Shown piece after piece: positions 1 through 6,745 of a stretch of 9,443 bases of DNA (position 1 is the stretch's first letter; every line of letters starts with the position of its first letter). The position numbers and the translations under genes are program-made. Source of the DNA: Phycisphaera sp. (GTDB taxonomy: Bacteria > Planctomycetota > Phycisphaerae > Phycisphaerales > Phycisphaeraceae); contig JARFRI010000160.1 in assembly GCA_029287335.1 (NCBI GenBank), positions 1 through 9,443 of the forward strand, in the 5' to 3' direction. The notes under the pieces are model-generated. The model was given only the letters and a program-made list of their open reading frames with translations, searched no databases and was not told the origin of the DNA.

Positions 1-75
1 AAGTGCACCCCCTGCCGTGAGGGGACCTATTGGATGCTCAAGATTTACGACCGAATCGCGGCTGGTCGTGGGCGC
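1..75 (+). pseudogene. nuoF: NuoF fragment (complex I NADH-binding subunit), cut off at a junction
   Basis: Frame 1 from the first base reads KCTPCREGTYWMLKIYDRIA and then AGRG. This closely matches the conserved segment of NuoF, the FMN- and NADH-binding subunit of NADH:quinone oxidoreductase, where ESCGxCxPCREGT supplies three of the four cysteines of the N3 [4Fe-4S] cluster. Two of those cysteines are visible (codons 2 and 5). NuoF normally continues with an acidic helix and a last cysteine in a CALGD-type motif. Here the frame instead turns into Ser/Ala/Arg-rich sequence with no NuoF character and stops at 199-201. The similarity ends at about base 72, where a GT87-like frame takes over. 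The 5' part lies outside the window. The family match is seen directly; that this is an assembly chimera rather than a real broken gene is inference. Confidence 0.75.
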
Positions 76-425
76 AGCGCCGCGACCTCGCGTGCGGCGC
101 GTGGCTCGGCTTCGGCGCGGCGCTCAAGGTCACGCCGGCGCTCGGGCTGTTGTTCCTGCTGTGGAAGCGCAGCGGGCGCGGCGTGCTGGGCGCAATTGTG
201 ACCCCATTGCCCTGGCTGCTTGCCGCACTGGGGCATATGCCCTCGGCGATGATCGCGCATGCACGCTACCTCATTGACGTCGCATCGGGCTGGCTGCCTC
301 GCACACAATTGCACTGGGGAGCGCTTGCGATCATCGCGGCATTCGTGTGCCTCGTGGTCGGCGGGCTGATCAGTTGGCGCAGAGCCACACCGCGCGATGA
401 TCGCAAAACCGTCGCTCGATTGTAA
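30..425 (+). CDS. GT87-like membrane glycosyltransferase, C-terminal fragment
   Basis: This frame resembles the C-terminal part of the GT87/DUF2029 family, polytopic membrane glycosyltransferases that use polyprenyl-phosphate sugars, related to mycobacterial mannosyltransferases. The best signature is GFGAALKVTPALGLLFLLWK, the family's typical 'AAALKxTPxLxLxxLLWxR' helix. Three hydrophobic segments are visible at about residues 20-45, 51-68 and 96-116, followed by a short basic tail. A full family member has about 400 residues, so most of the protein is missing. The frame opens at a TTG at 30, but the first ten or so codons overlap a NuoF reading frame. The authentic glycosyltransferase sequence probably begins around 60-83. 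There is no ribosome-binding site or credible start. It ends 23 bases before the convergent ugd stop codon. The family call is moderate; the sugar specificity is unknown. Confidence 0.6.
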   Translation: MDAQDLRPNRGWSWAQRRDLACGAWLGFGAALKVTPALGLLFLLWKRSGRGVLGAIVTPLPWLLAALGHMPSAMIAHARYLIDVASGWLPRTQLHWGALAIIAAFVCLVVGGLISWRRATPRDDRKTVARL

Positions 426-447
426 TAGGCTAATAAGCAGCGCCTAT
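425..447. terminator. Weak hairpin between convergent genes
   Basis: A 6-base-pair inverted repeat (ATAGGC at 425-430, GCCTAT at 442-447) with an 11-base loop fills the short gap between the glycosyltransferase fragment and ugd, which converge here. Neither side has a clear T-tract. A role as a two-way terminator is only a guess from its position. Confidence 0.2.
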
Positions 448-448
448 A

Positions 449-1828
449 TCACGACGCGTTGGCTGGGGCTTGTTGGGTGACAGGTTCTCGGCCGACGGAG
501 TGGTAGACGAAGCCTTCATCTTGCAGGGTCTGCGGGTGATAGAGGTTTCGGCCGTCAAAGATCACGGCTTGGCCCATCAGCTTGCGCATCCGCTCGAAGT
601 CGGGCTGCTTGAACTCGGACCAGTCGGTGCAGATCACCAAGGCGTCGGCATCTTTGAGCATGTCATACATGTCGTCGCTGTAGTCGATGCGGTCCATCAT
701 GCCGTGGTCTTGACACGATTCGTGTGCGACCGGGTCATGCGCAACGACCGATGCGCCGCGGTCCAGCACTGCGTTCATCAGCGTTAGCGAAGGGGCTTCA
801 CGGATGTCGTCGGTGCCGGGCTTAAAGGCGATGCCCCAGACAGCGACCTTCTTGCCGCTGAGTCCGCCTTGGCCGAAGTGATTGTCGAGCTTAGCGATGA
901 AGCGGTCGCGTTGCGCTTGATTGACTTTGTCGACCGATTCGAGCAGCGGCGTGGGCTGGCCACAGAGCTGGCCCATGGAGATGCAGGCAAGCACATCTTT
1001 GGGGAAGCACGATCCGCCATAGCCCAGGCCCGGATACAGGAACTGGTTGCCGATGCGTTTATCGCTGGTCATGCCGCGCCAGACCTCATCGACATTGCTG
1101 CCGTAGGCTTCACAGAGCGACGCGATTTCGTTGATGAAGCTGATCTTCGTGGCGAGCATAGCGTTGGACGCGTACTTGACCATCTCGGCCGAGGGGATGT
1201 CCATGACAAAGATGGGGTGGCCGTTACGGGTGAACGGGTCGTAGAGTTTGCGGAGCCGGTCGCCGGTGCCCTCGTCCTGCGCACCCAGGACGACGCGGTC
1301 GGGCTTATTGAAGTCGTTGATCGCGGCGCCTTCTTTGAGGAACTCGGGGTTCGAGCCCATCTTGTATGGCTTGGTCGTGTGCTTGGCGATTTCGTCCTGG
1401 ACCTTCTTGTTGGTGCCGACCGGGACAGTGGACTTCACAACGATGATCTTGGAACGCTTGTCATCCTGGCTGCCTCCCGTGGAACCGGGCGCGGCTTCGA
1501 TAGCCTTGCCGATGTCGGCCGAGGCGGCGAGCACATACTTGAGATCGGCATGACCCTGAGCATCGCTGGGCGTCCCGACACATACGAAGATAATCTCGGC
1601 AGACTGATAGGCACTGGCGGCATCGGTCGTGAAGTGCAGCCGACCCGCCTTGGTGTTGCGCTGGATCATCTCGTCCAGGCCTGGCTCGTAGATCGGCGAG
1701 ATGCCATTGTTCAGCTTGTCGATCTTCTTCTGATCGATATCCAGACAGGTCACGTCGTTGCCGACGTTTGCAAAACAAGTCCCTGTGACGAGGCCAACAT
1801 AGCCGGTACCAACCATCGTGATGCGCAT
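449..1828 (-). CDS. ugd: UDP-glucose 6-dehydrogenase
   Basis: Cytoplasmic enzyme that oxidises UDP-glucose to UDP-glucuronate in two NAD-dependent steps, feeding capsule, exopolysaccharide or modified lipid synthesis. The 459-residue product has the usual three parts. The N-terminal NAD-binding fold carries the GTGYVGL motif (residues 7-13). The central helical region carries KYASNAMLATK (218-228). The segment GYGGSCFPKD (269-278) holds the catalytic Cys274. A C-terminal UDP-binding domain begins near GKKVAVWGIAFKPGTDDIRE (325-344). STVPVGT (133-139) and the EFLKEG loop (162-167) are also family hallmarks. The start ATG has an AGGGAG ribosome-binding site about 10 bases upstream. Residues 113-127, rich in Gly, Ser, Asp and Lys, form a longer loop than usual before the STVPVGT strand. 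The gene stands alone, divergent from the siroheme reductase and convergent with the glycosyltransferase fragment. Confidence 0.95.
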   Translation of the reverse strand: MRITMVGTGYVGLVTGTCFANVGNDVTCLDIDQKKIDKLNNGISPIYEPGLDEMIQRNTKAGRLHFTTDAASAYQSAEIIFVCVGTPSDAQGHADLKYVLAASADIGKAIEAAPGSTGGSQDDKRSKIIVVKSTVPVGTNKKVQDEIAKHTTKPYKMGSNPEFLKEGAAINDFNKPDRVVLGAQDEGTGDRLRKLYDPFTRNGHPIFVMDIPSAEMVKYASNAMLATKISFINEIASLCEAYGSNVDEVWRGMTSDKRIGNQFLYPGLGYGGSCFPKDVLACISMGQLCGQPTPLLESVDKVNQAQRDRFIAKLDNHFGQGGLSGKKVAVWGIAFKPGTDDIREAPSLTLMNAVLDRGASVVAHDPVAHESCQDHGMMDRIDYSDDMYDMLKDADALVICTDWSEFKQPDFERMRKLMGQAVIFDGRNLYHPQTLQDEGFVYHSVGREPVTQQAPANAS

Positions 1829-2022
1829 GAGCTTCGCTCCCTATCTGCTTCAATTTATTCGGACGCGCATTAGCGCTGAAAGAGTTTAGAGTATCTTCGA
1901 CACGCAATGGGGACGAGTGTAGCGCGTTGCCGTATTTGTTGACCCGTCGGCTTGTCGTGCTGCCGTATTGCCCTAGAATACGCCGTTCCGCAGATACCCG
2001 CCACCCACGCAAGGAGGCCTTA
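1829..2022. promoter_or_regulatory. Divergent intergenic region between ugd and the siroheme reductase
   Basis: This spacer of 194 bases must carry the promoters of both flanking genes. On the plus strand the best sigma70-like pair is TTGTCG at 1952-1957 and TAGAAT at 1974-1979, with a 16-base gap, placed about 45 bases before the reductase ATG. On the minus strand no pair stands out. A strong Shine-Dalgarno, AAGGAGG, lies at 2011-2017, six bases before the ATG at 2023. I saw no riboswitch-like structure or clear operator. Confidence 0.35.
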
Positions 2023-3909
2023 ATGGCCCGCGAGAAGGTCCCAGAACCTGTTTTTCATACCCCAGCCGACCAGATCAACGCTGTCGAGCAATACAAGCTC
2101 AACTCCAACGGCGTCGTCGGTGCTCTGCCCGAGCACTTCCGCGACCAGTCCGAAGGCAACATCAACGAGGAGTCCGAACAGCTCGCCAAGAGCCACGGCA
2201 TCTACCTCGAGTACAACCGCGCCCAGACCGGCCGAGAAAAAGACTGGCTGTACATGGTCCGCATCACCTGCCCCGGCGGCGGGTCGTTCAACGCCGACCA
2301 GTGGCGCGTCCTCGACCAGATCGCGGACAAGTACTGCGACCACAACCCCGATGGCGGCGCCTCGCTGCGCCTCACCACCCGCCAAAACATCCAGTACCAC
2401 TGGCTCAAAAAGCCTGACCTCGTCAGCCTCGTACAAGACGTCGCGTCCACCGGGTACTACACGCTCAATGGCTGCGGCGACAACGTCCGCAACGTCATGG
2501 GCTGCCCGCTGTCCAAGTACTCGCCCATCTGCGATGCCAACAAGCTCGCACACGAGTACGGCACATACTTCCGCCTGCCCGCTGCACCGCACATCCAGGT
2601 CTTCGCCGTCGACCCCGCGATGATCGACGACCCCGAGCAGCAGTACAGCTACGGCAAGCAGCTACTCAACCGTAAGTTCAAGATCGCCTTCAGCTCCGTC
2701 TCACGCGACGCGGAGGGCAACCTCGTCGGCGACAACTGCGTCGAAGCACGCGCCTGTGAGATCGGCGTCGCGCCGGTGGTCGAGAACGAAAAAGTCATCG
2801 CCTACGAGATGTTCATCGGCGGCGGCCAGGGCGAGAAAAACGGCAAGCCCACCTTCGCAGGCATCGCACTGCCCTTTGCTCGCGTTGCCCCCGAAGACCT
2901 CTTCCCCGCGATGAAGGGCGTCGTCGATGTCCATAAGGAATGGGGCGACCGCAAGAACCGCGTCTGGGCGCGTATGAAATACGTCGTGCAAAAACAAGGC
3001 ATCCCGTGGTTCCAGAACGAAGTCAAAGCCCTGGGCGTTAACTTCGAACAGCCCGACCCCAACTTCGACCTTGGGCCGCGCATGATGCACCACGGCTGGC
3101 AGAACCAAGAGACCAACGGCAAGCTGGCCTACGGCGCCTACATCGAGAACGGCCGACTCATTGACGTCGATCCGGCCATGGGCAACGGCAATCAAAAGTC
3201 GATGGTCACGCCGCTACTTGAGAAGTTCGGCGCGGAACTATTGATTACCGCCAACCAGGACTTGCTGTTTACGAACATCGAGCCGGACGCGAAGGAAGAC
3301 TTCGAAGCCGCGATGGCGGAGCACGGCTACGGCAAACGCAAGGGCAAGGCCTACTCGACCCTCCGCGTACTGTCCGGCGCTTGCGTCGGCCTGCCCACCT
3401 GCCGACTGGCCTACACCGACTCGGAGCAGTGGGAGCCGGAGCTGCTCGATAAACTCGACGAACTTGGTTACGGCGACATGACCGAGTCTATCGGTATCAC
3501 CGGCTGCGAACGACAGTGCTTCCGCCCCGGCCTCAAGACCATCGGCTGGGTCGGCCAAGGACCGGACCAGTACGCGCTCAAGCTCGGGGGCTCCGAAGAC
3601 GGCAAATACCAGGGCCAGTGGATCGTCGGCGTCGACCCTGCAAAACCCGAGAAGGGTGAGCAATGGCTGCTGCGTCGCGTCAGCAAGAAGGATGCGGTGA
3701 AGGTCACCGCTGCGCTGTTTGACTACTACAACGCCAATAAAAAAGACGGCGAAGACATGGGCACCTACCACCGCCGCATCGGCCAAGATGCGATCGTCGC
3801 ACACCTGCGCTCCATCAAAGCCATCCAGCCGCTGCTGAAAAAGACGTTCCCCAAGCCGTTTATGCCTTACCACGAATGCGGCAAGGTGCGAGAGACAACG
3901 AACGCCTAA
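2023..3909 (+). CDS. Assimilatory sulfite/nitrite reductase, siroheme [4Fe-4S] protein
   Basis: A cytoplasmic six-electron reductase of the family that converts sulfite to sulfide or nitrite to ammonia on a coupled siroheme and [4Fe-4S] centre. The 628-residue length fits the single-chain members. The first ferredoxin-like half carries SLRLTTRQNIQYHWL (residues 114-128) and CGDNVRNVMGCPLS (151-164). The four cluster cysteines are clear: C454-x5-C460 in GACVGLPTC and C495-x3-C499 in GITGCERQCFRP, the same spacing as in E. coli CysI. The N-terminal LAKSHGIYLEYNR (55-67) resembles sulfite reductases more than nitrite reductases, so sulfite is my first guess. The frame is open upstream to 1927, but the ATG at 2023 is chosen because AAGGAGG precedes it at ideal spacing. 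No CysJ-like flavoprotein or ferredoxin gene is adjacent. It appears to be a single-gene transcript ending at the hairpin at 3944. Confidence 0.9.
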   Translation: MAREKVPEPVFHTPADQINAVEQYKLNSNGVVGALPEHFRDQSEGNINEESEQLAKSHGIYLEYNRAQTGREKDWLYMVRITCPGGGSFNADQWRVLDQIADKYCDHNPDGGASLRLTTRQNIQYHWLKKPDLVSLVQDVASTGYYTLNGCGDNVRNVMGCPLSKYSPICDANKLAHEYGTYFRLPAAPHIQVFAVDPAMIDDPEQQYSYGKQLLNRKFKIAFSSVSRDAEGNLVGDNCVEARACEIGVAPVVENEKVIAYEMFIGGGQGEKNGKPTFAGIALPFARVAPEDLFPAMKGVVDVHKEWGDRKNRVWARMKYVVQKQGIPWFQNEVKALGVNFEQPDPNFDLGPRMMHHGWQNQETNGKLAYGAYIENGRLIDVDPAMGNGNQKSMVTPLLEKFGAELLITANQDLLFTNIEPDAKEDFEAAMAEHGYGKRKGKAYSTLRVLSGACVGLPTCRLAYTDSEQWEPELLDKLDELGYGDMTESIGITGCERQCFRPGLKTIGWVGQGPDQYALKLGGSEDGKYQGQWIVGVDPAKPEKGEQWLLRRVSKKDAVKVTAALFDYYNANKKDGEDMGTYHRRIGQDAIVAHLRSIKAIQPLLKKTFPKPFMPYHECGKVRETTNA

Positions 3910-3943
3910 TCTGCGGTCGGCTTTAACGCCTCAAAGAATCTAT

Positions 3944-3976
3944 AACAGCCGCGATGTATGCATCGCGGCTGTTTTT
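3944..3976 (+). terminator. Rho-independent terminator of the siroheme reductase gene
   Basis: A perfect 13-base-pair stem pairs 3944-3956 with 3961-3973 around a TATG loop. It is GC-rich in the middle and is followed by a run of T to 3976. It lies 34 bases after the reductase stop codon. The same hairpin is 11 bases beyond the stop of the convergent DUF5658 gene. It may serve that gene too, although the T-run on the minus strand is poor. Confidence 0.88.
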
Positions 3977-3984
3977 ACGATCGC

Positions 3985-4401
3985 TCATCCGATGTTGTGC
4001 CGCGCCAACAAGTACATCGCCCAGACCACCGGCACACAGGCGATCATCACGCTGAACTTGGAAAGCAACCAGCCGGTGCTGTCGCGCAGGGTTCCGACGA
4101 TTTCGCAGATGGCGATGAAGAAGACGATCAGAGCAAACTTGTAAATGATCATGCCCGGCAACTCGAATCGCTTAATGATCCATAGCGCGATCGGGTTGAC
4201 TTCGGACCCCCCGAAAAGCAGGATCACCCAGGTCAACATGATGTCCATCGATGACAGCAGCAGCAGCCAAGCATATGAGTTGGGGTAACGCATCTGCCGC
4301 TGCAGCAGACGAGCCAGCTGTGCCAGCTTCGAGCCACGCCCATCGACCGAGAGATCGACGCTGGCCGCAACGGGCTCGGGCTGTTGAGTCGGCTCAGTCA
4401 T
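3985..4401 (-). CDS. Small DUF5658-type integral membrane protein
   Basis: A 138-residue protein of unknown function that resembles the DUF5658 family. The first 40 residues are polar and rich in Pro, Gln and Glu (MTEPTQQPEP), likely a cytoplasmic tail. Three or four hydrophobic helices follow, about residues 46-62, 67-80, 85-103 and 113-132. The family-type motif is at about residues 51-76: Asp and Thr spaced as D-x4-T within the first helix (MDIMLTWVILLFGG), then EVNPIAL. The ATG at 4401 overlaps the end of the upstream reductase gene by 8 bases (ATGACTGA), which implies translational coupling and fixes this start. A longer in-frame reading to 4533 lies inside the upstream gene and is not credible. 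It is the last gene of the minus-strand run. The family assignment is from remembered motifs; no function can be stated. Confidence 0.8.
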   Translation of the reverse strand: MTEPTQQPEPVAASVDLSVDGRGSKLAQLARLLQRQMRYPNSYAWLLLLSSMDIMLTWVILLFGGSEVNPIALWIIKRFELPGMIIYKFALIVFFIAICEIVGTLRDSTGWLLSKFSVMIACVPVVWAMYLLARHNIG

Positions 4402-5305
4402 GGAAGGTAAACCCCCCTGCGGATTCGAGCGCTTTGGCCAAGGCCTGCGTGCCCAGTCGACCGCCGCCTTGTGCCGCGACTTGCTTGAACAGATCGGCCA
4501 CATGAGCGGTGCCCTCAAGGGGCAGTCCTGCACGCTTGGCGGTATCGAGCACGATGGCCAAGTCCTTGATGACCAGATCGATCATAAAGCCCGGATCGTG
4601 ATCACCCGCCGCGATCTTTGGGCCGAGGTTGGTGATTTGCCACGACCCCGCCGCCCCGCCGCCGACCACTTGGATCATCTTGTCCAGGTCCAGGCCCGAT
4701 TGCTTGGCCAGTGCCATCGCCTCGCAGACACCCAGCAGCGTGACCATCCCGGCAACTTGATTGCAGGCCTTGCAAGCCTGGCCCAGGCCTGCTTCGCCCA
4801 GGTGTACGACGCGCTTGCCGACGACTTGGAGCATGGGCATCACCTCTTCGACCGCGTTTAACGTGCCGCCGACCATGATGCTCAAGGTGCCTTGCTGCGC
4901 GCCGATATCGCCGCCGGAGACGGGCGCATCGACAAACGCGATGCCCTGATCCGCCAGCCGCTCGGCAAAGTCGCGCGTGCGATCCGGGCTGATCGTCGAG
5001 TGATCCACAATGATCGTGCCGGGCTTGGCGGTAGACGCCATGCCCTGCTCACCAAAGAGGACCGCCTCGACATCCGGCGTATCAGTGACATTGATAAAGA
5101 TGACGTCCGGCCCACGCGATGCGAGATCGGCCGGACTGTCGGCCACCACCGCGCCGGCCTGTTCAAGGGCTTGGCCCTTCCCGGGGGTCCGATTCCAGAC
5201 GATCATCGGATAGCCCGCGTCCATCAGGTTGCGAGCCATGGGCAAGCCCATAATGCCAAGGCCGATGTAGCCGAGTTGTGGTTTGCTTTCACTCATTGCA
5301 TTCAT
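4394..5305 (-). CDS. 3-hydroxyisobutyrate dehydrogenase-family reductase (possibly tartronate semialdehyde reductase)
   Basis: An NAD(P)-dependent beta-hydroxyacid dehydrogenase of the HIBADH/GarR/GlxR family, which interconverts 3-hydroxy acids and the matching semialdehydes. The 303-residue length is typical. The N-terminal Rossmann motif GYIGLGIMGLPMARNL is at residues 12-27. The substrate-binding signature DAPVSGGDIGAQQGTL is at 126-141. The catalytic lysine is K179 in GLGQACKACNQ, with N182 beside it. The conserved GSW (220-222) and the DLVIKDL segment (K247) complete the active site. Substrate cannot be read from sequence; tartronate semialdehyde and 3-hydroxyisobutyrate are both possible. 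There are two candidate starts, ATG at 5305 and ATG at 5296, neither with a strong ribosome-binding site. The first leaves 12 bases after the amidohydrolase stop codon, so coupling is likely. It overlaps the downstream DUF5658 gene by 8 bases. Confidence 0.92.
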   Translation of the reverse strand: MNAMSESKPQLGYIGLGIMGLPMARNLMDAGYPMIVWNRTPGKGQALEQAGAVVADSPADLASRGPDVIFINVTDTPDVEAVLFGEQGMASTAKPGTIIVDHSTISPDRTRDFAERLADQGIAFVDAPVSGGDIGAQQGTLSIMVGGTLNAVEEVMPMLQVVGKRVVHLGEAGLGQACKACNQVAGMVTLLGVCEAMALAKQSGLDLDKMIQVVGGGAAGSWQITNLGPKIAAGDHDPGFMIDLVIKDLAIVLDTAKRAGLPLEGTAHVADLFKQVAAQGGGRLGTQALAKALESAGGFTFHD

Positions 5306-5317
5306 ACTTAGCGCGGT

Positions 5318-6568
5318 CTAATCAGTCGCCTCAAACGATATCGCCTCGACTTGCTTCTGTCCTGTCAAGACTTGAATCATTGGCTCCGTGTTACTGGCAG
5401 GGTCGATCCGGATACATGCGAATCGGGCCGGTGCGCCGGGCTGAAAGGTGGCAACCTTTCGATCCAGGCGTAACGCCCGTGCACCATGGGTTGTTGCCAT
5501 GGCCAGTAGTCTTTCCGGGTCGGTTTGATCACGCACGTACAACCGCCGCATCGCACTTAGTAGTCCCAACGGCTGCGGGTCGTCCGGGTCGGTGCCGACA
5601 ATCGAGTCGGTGCCTAGGCAAACGTTGATCCCCGCAGCAAGCATCTCGCGGTAGCGGTGGTCCTTGTGCCCAAAATATTCGCTGGCGAGTGGGCAGTACG
5701 CGACCGACGTATTCGTACCTGAAAGGATGGCGATGTCTTCATCGCTGACGTAATTGCAGTGCGCAACGAGCCAGCCGCCGTTGTTTGCTGCTGTCTGCAG
5801 ATAGGACCGCATCCATTGCACCGGCGAGTGGCCCTGGCCGTAGTACGAGGCGAATGCGTCGTCCCACTTACCGATTGCCTTGAGAAAGTCGAGGAATGGG
5901 CCGCGGAGGGCAGACACAAAGTCTTGCTCGTCGGTCGTCTCCGCCAGGTGGCAAGAAACCGGTCGGCCGGTCGGCGCTGCGGCATCGAACAGTGCAGGGC
6001 CTGCGGAATAGGGCGCATGCGGTTGGATACCGCCCCGTGCCTGCGCGATTGCATCAAGCCCGCGTTCGTTGAAAGGTTGGCCAATCCCAAACGCCTCAAG
6101 GTAGGTCTGACCTTCCATCCTGAGTTCTTTACGCGTGTCCGCCACCGAGACAAACCGGCTGATGTCGCCCACCGCTTGGACGCCAGCCTGCCTCGCCATC
6201 TCGATGCCGCGCTGCGTCGCTTGTACGAACCATCCGTCGTCAGGAAGTACGCCCAGCCCCGGGTCCTCGGGCCAGTGCGAACGCAGCATCAACACCCACC
6301 CCATAAACCCATCCGCCGGGTCGTAGGGCCGCGGGCCGATGTCCGTCAGTTCCAGATGCGTGTGTGCGTTGACCATCGCCGGCACCAGCAGACAGTCACG
6401 CCGGTCCATGACCTCGGCCTGCTCGACCAATTCGGCAGGCAGGCTGTCCGGCGCCCCCGCCGCGACGACTTGGCCGTCCTGCACCAATACCGCGCCGGGC
6501 GAGGCGTTGACCCCGGCGGCATCGCGCACGGCGGCGACGTATAGAACCGTTGGGCGGGCTTGTTTCAT
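5318..6568 (-). CDS. Metal-dependent amidohydrolase, aminofutalosine/S-adenosylhomocysteine deaminase-like
   Basis: A cytoplasmic TIM-barrel hydrolase of the amidohydrolase superfamily, cytosine/adenosine-derivative deaminase branch. The 416-residue chain has the expected metal and catalytic residues: H69 and H71 in VNAHTHLEL, H184 in PHAPYS, H207 with E210 in CHLAET, H270 in VAHCN, and D321 in LGTDS. A composite beta domain is formed by residues 1-60 and the last 50 (GAPARFACIRID). The order of motifs recalls the aminodeoxyfutalosine deaminase of the menaquinone futalosine pathway (compare Helicobacter HP0267), but no other futalosine gene is visible here, so substrate is open. The frame extends upstream to 6673, but that extension has no alignable N-terminal strand. 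I chose ATG 6568, which gives the typical start of the beta domain. It overlaps a possible short upstream ORF by ATGA. It is the first gene of the three-gene minus-strand run. Confidence 0.85.
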   Translation of the reverse strand: MKQARPTVLYVAAVRDAAGVNASPGAVLVQDGQVVAAGAPDSLPAELVEQAEVMDRRDCLLVPAMVNAHTHLELTDIGPRPYDPADGFMGWVLMLRSHWPEDPGLGVLPDDGWFVQATQRGIEMARQAGVQAVGDISRFVSVADTRKELRMEGQTYLEAFGIGQPFNERGLDAIAQARGGIQPHAPYSAGPALFDAAAPTGRPVSCHLAETTDEQDFVSALRGPFLDFLKAIGKWDDAFASYYGQGHSPVQWMRSYLQTAANNGGWLVAHCNYVSDEDIAILSGTNTSVAYCPLASEYFGHKDHRYREMLAAGINVCLGTDSIVGTDPDDPQPLGLLSAMRRLYVRDQTDPERLLAMATTHGARALRLDRKVATFQPGAPARFACIRIDPASNTEPMIQVLTGQKQVEAISFEATD

Positions 6569-6639
6569 GGCTGACCGGTCTGTGTTCCGATAATGATCAG
6601 GTGCATCGTCGCGTCCATCGGACCGCCGGGCACCGACAT
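6565..6639 (-). CDS. Possible 24-residue leader ORF coupled to the amidohydrolase
   Basis: On the minus strand an ATG at 6639 opens 24 codons (MSVPGGPMDATMHLIIIGTQ and four more) and stops at a TGA that shares the ATGA with the amidohydrolase start. The ATG follows a GGGGG run about five bases upstream, and the amidohydrolase itself lacks a good ribosome-binding site. This is the arrangement expected of a translated leader that delivers ribosomes to the next gene. The frame is closed upstream by a TAA about 25 bases before the ATG. No homology is recognised, and a chance ORF of this size is quite possible. Confidence 0.25.
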   Translation of the reverse strand: MSVPGGPMDATMHLIIIGTQTGQP

Positions 6640-6745
6640 CCGGGCCCCCTGATCGACCCGCGATTACCACCAAAGCCCGGCAAACGTTAAACTCACCAGA
6701 CGATCAGTACACGTTAGCACAACAAAACCGCAAGGACCGCGAACC
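6569..6745. promoter_or_regulatory. Divergent promoter region between the amidohydrolase and OmpA-lipoprotein genes
   Basis: This 177-base spacer serves two divergent transcription units. The best plus-strand promoter candidate is TTACCA at 6664-6669 and TAAACT at 6688-6693, separated by 18 bases, each matching four of six consensus positions. It would start transcription about 45 bases before the lipoprotein ATG. A ribosome-binding site AAGGA sits at 6732-6736. A long-range 7-base inverted repeat (GATCAGG at 6595-6601 with CCTGATC at 6648-6654) frames the 5' part of the minus-strand leader; its meaning is unknown. Confidence 0.3.

Noticed and set aside
869..1873. Long plus-strand open frame opposite ugd
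   Set aside because: It is the antisense shadow of a clearly real ugd gene in GC-rich DNA, with no recognisable domain and no ribosome-binding site.
1927..2022. 32-residue N-terminal extension of the siroheme reductase
   Set aside because: It would cover the candidate promoter, and the ATG at 2023 has an ideal AAGGAGG site.
2020..3873. Several minus-strand open frames opposite the siroheme reductase
   Set aside because: They are antisense shadows; their Val/Ala/Asp-rich translations reflect the codon bias of the real gene on the plus strand.
4402..4533. 44-residue N-terminal extension of the DUF5658 protein
   Set aside because: It lies wholly inside the reductase gene and is Arg/Pro-rich. 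The ATG at 4401 with the 8-base overlap is far more plausible.
6569..6673. 35-residue N-terminal extension of the amidohydrolase
   Set aside because: The extension is Arg/Asp/Gly-rich with no family character, and the beta domain begins normally at the ATG at 6568.
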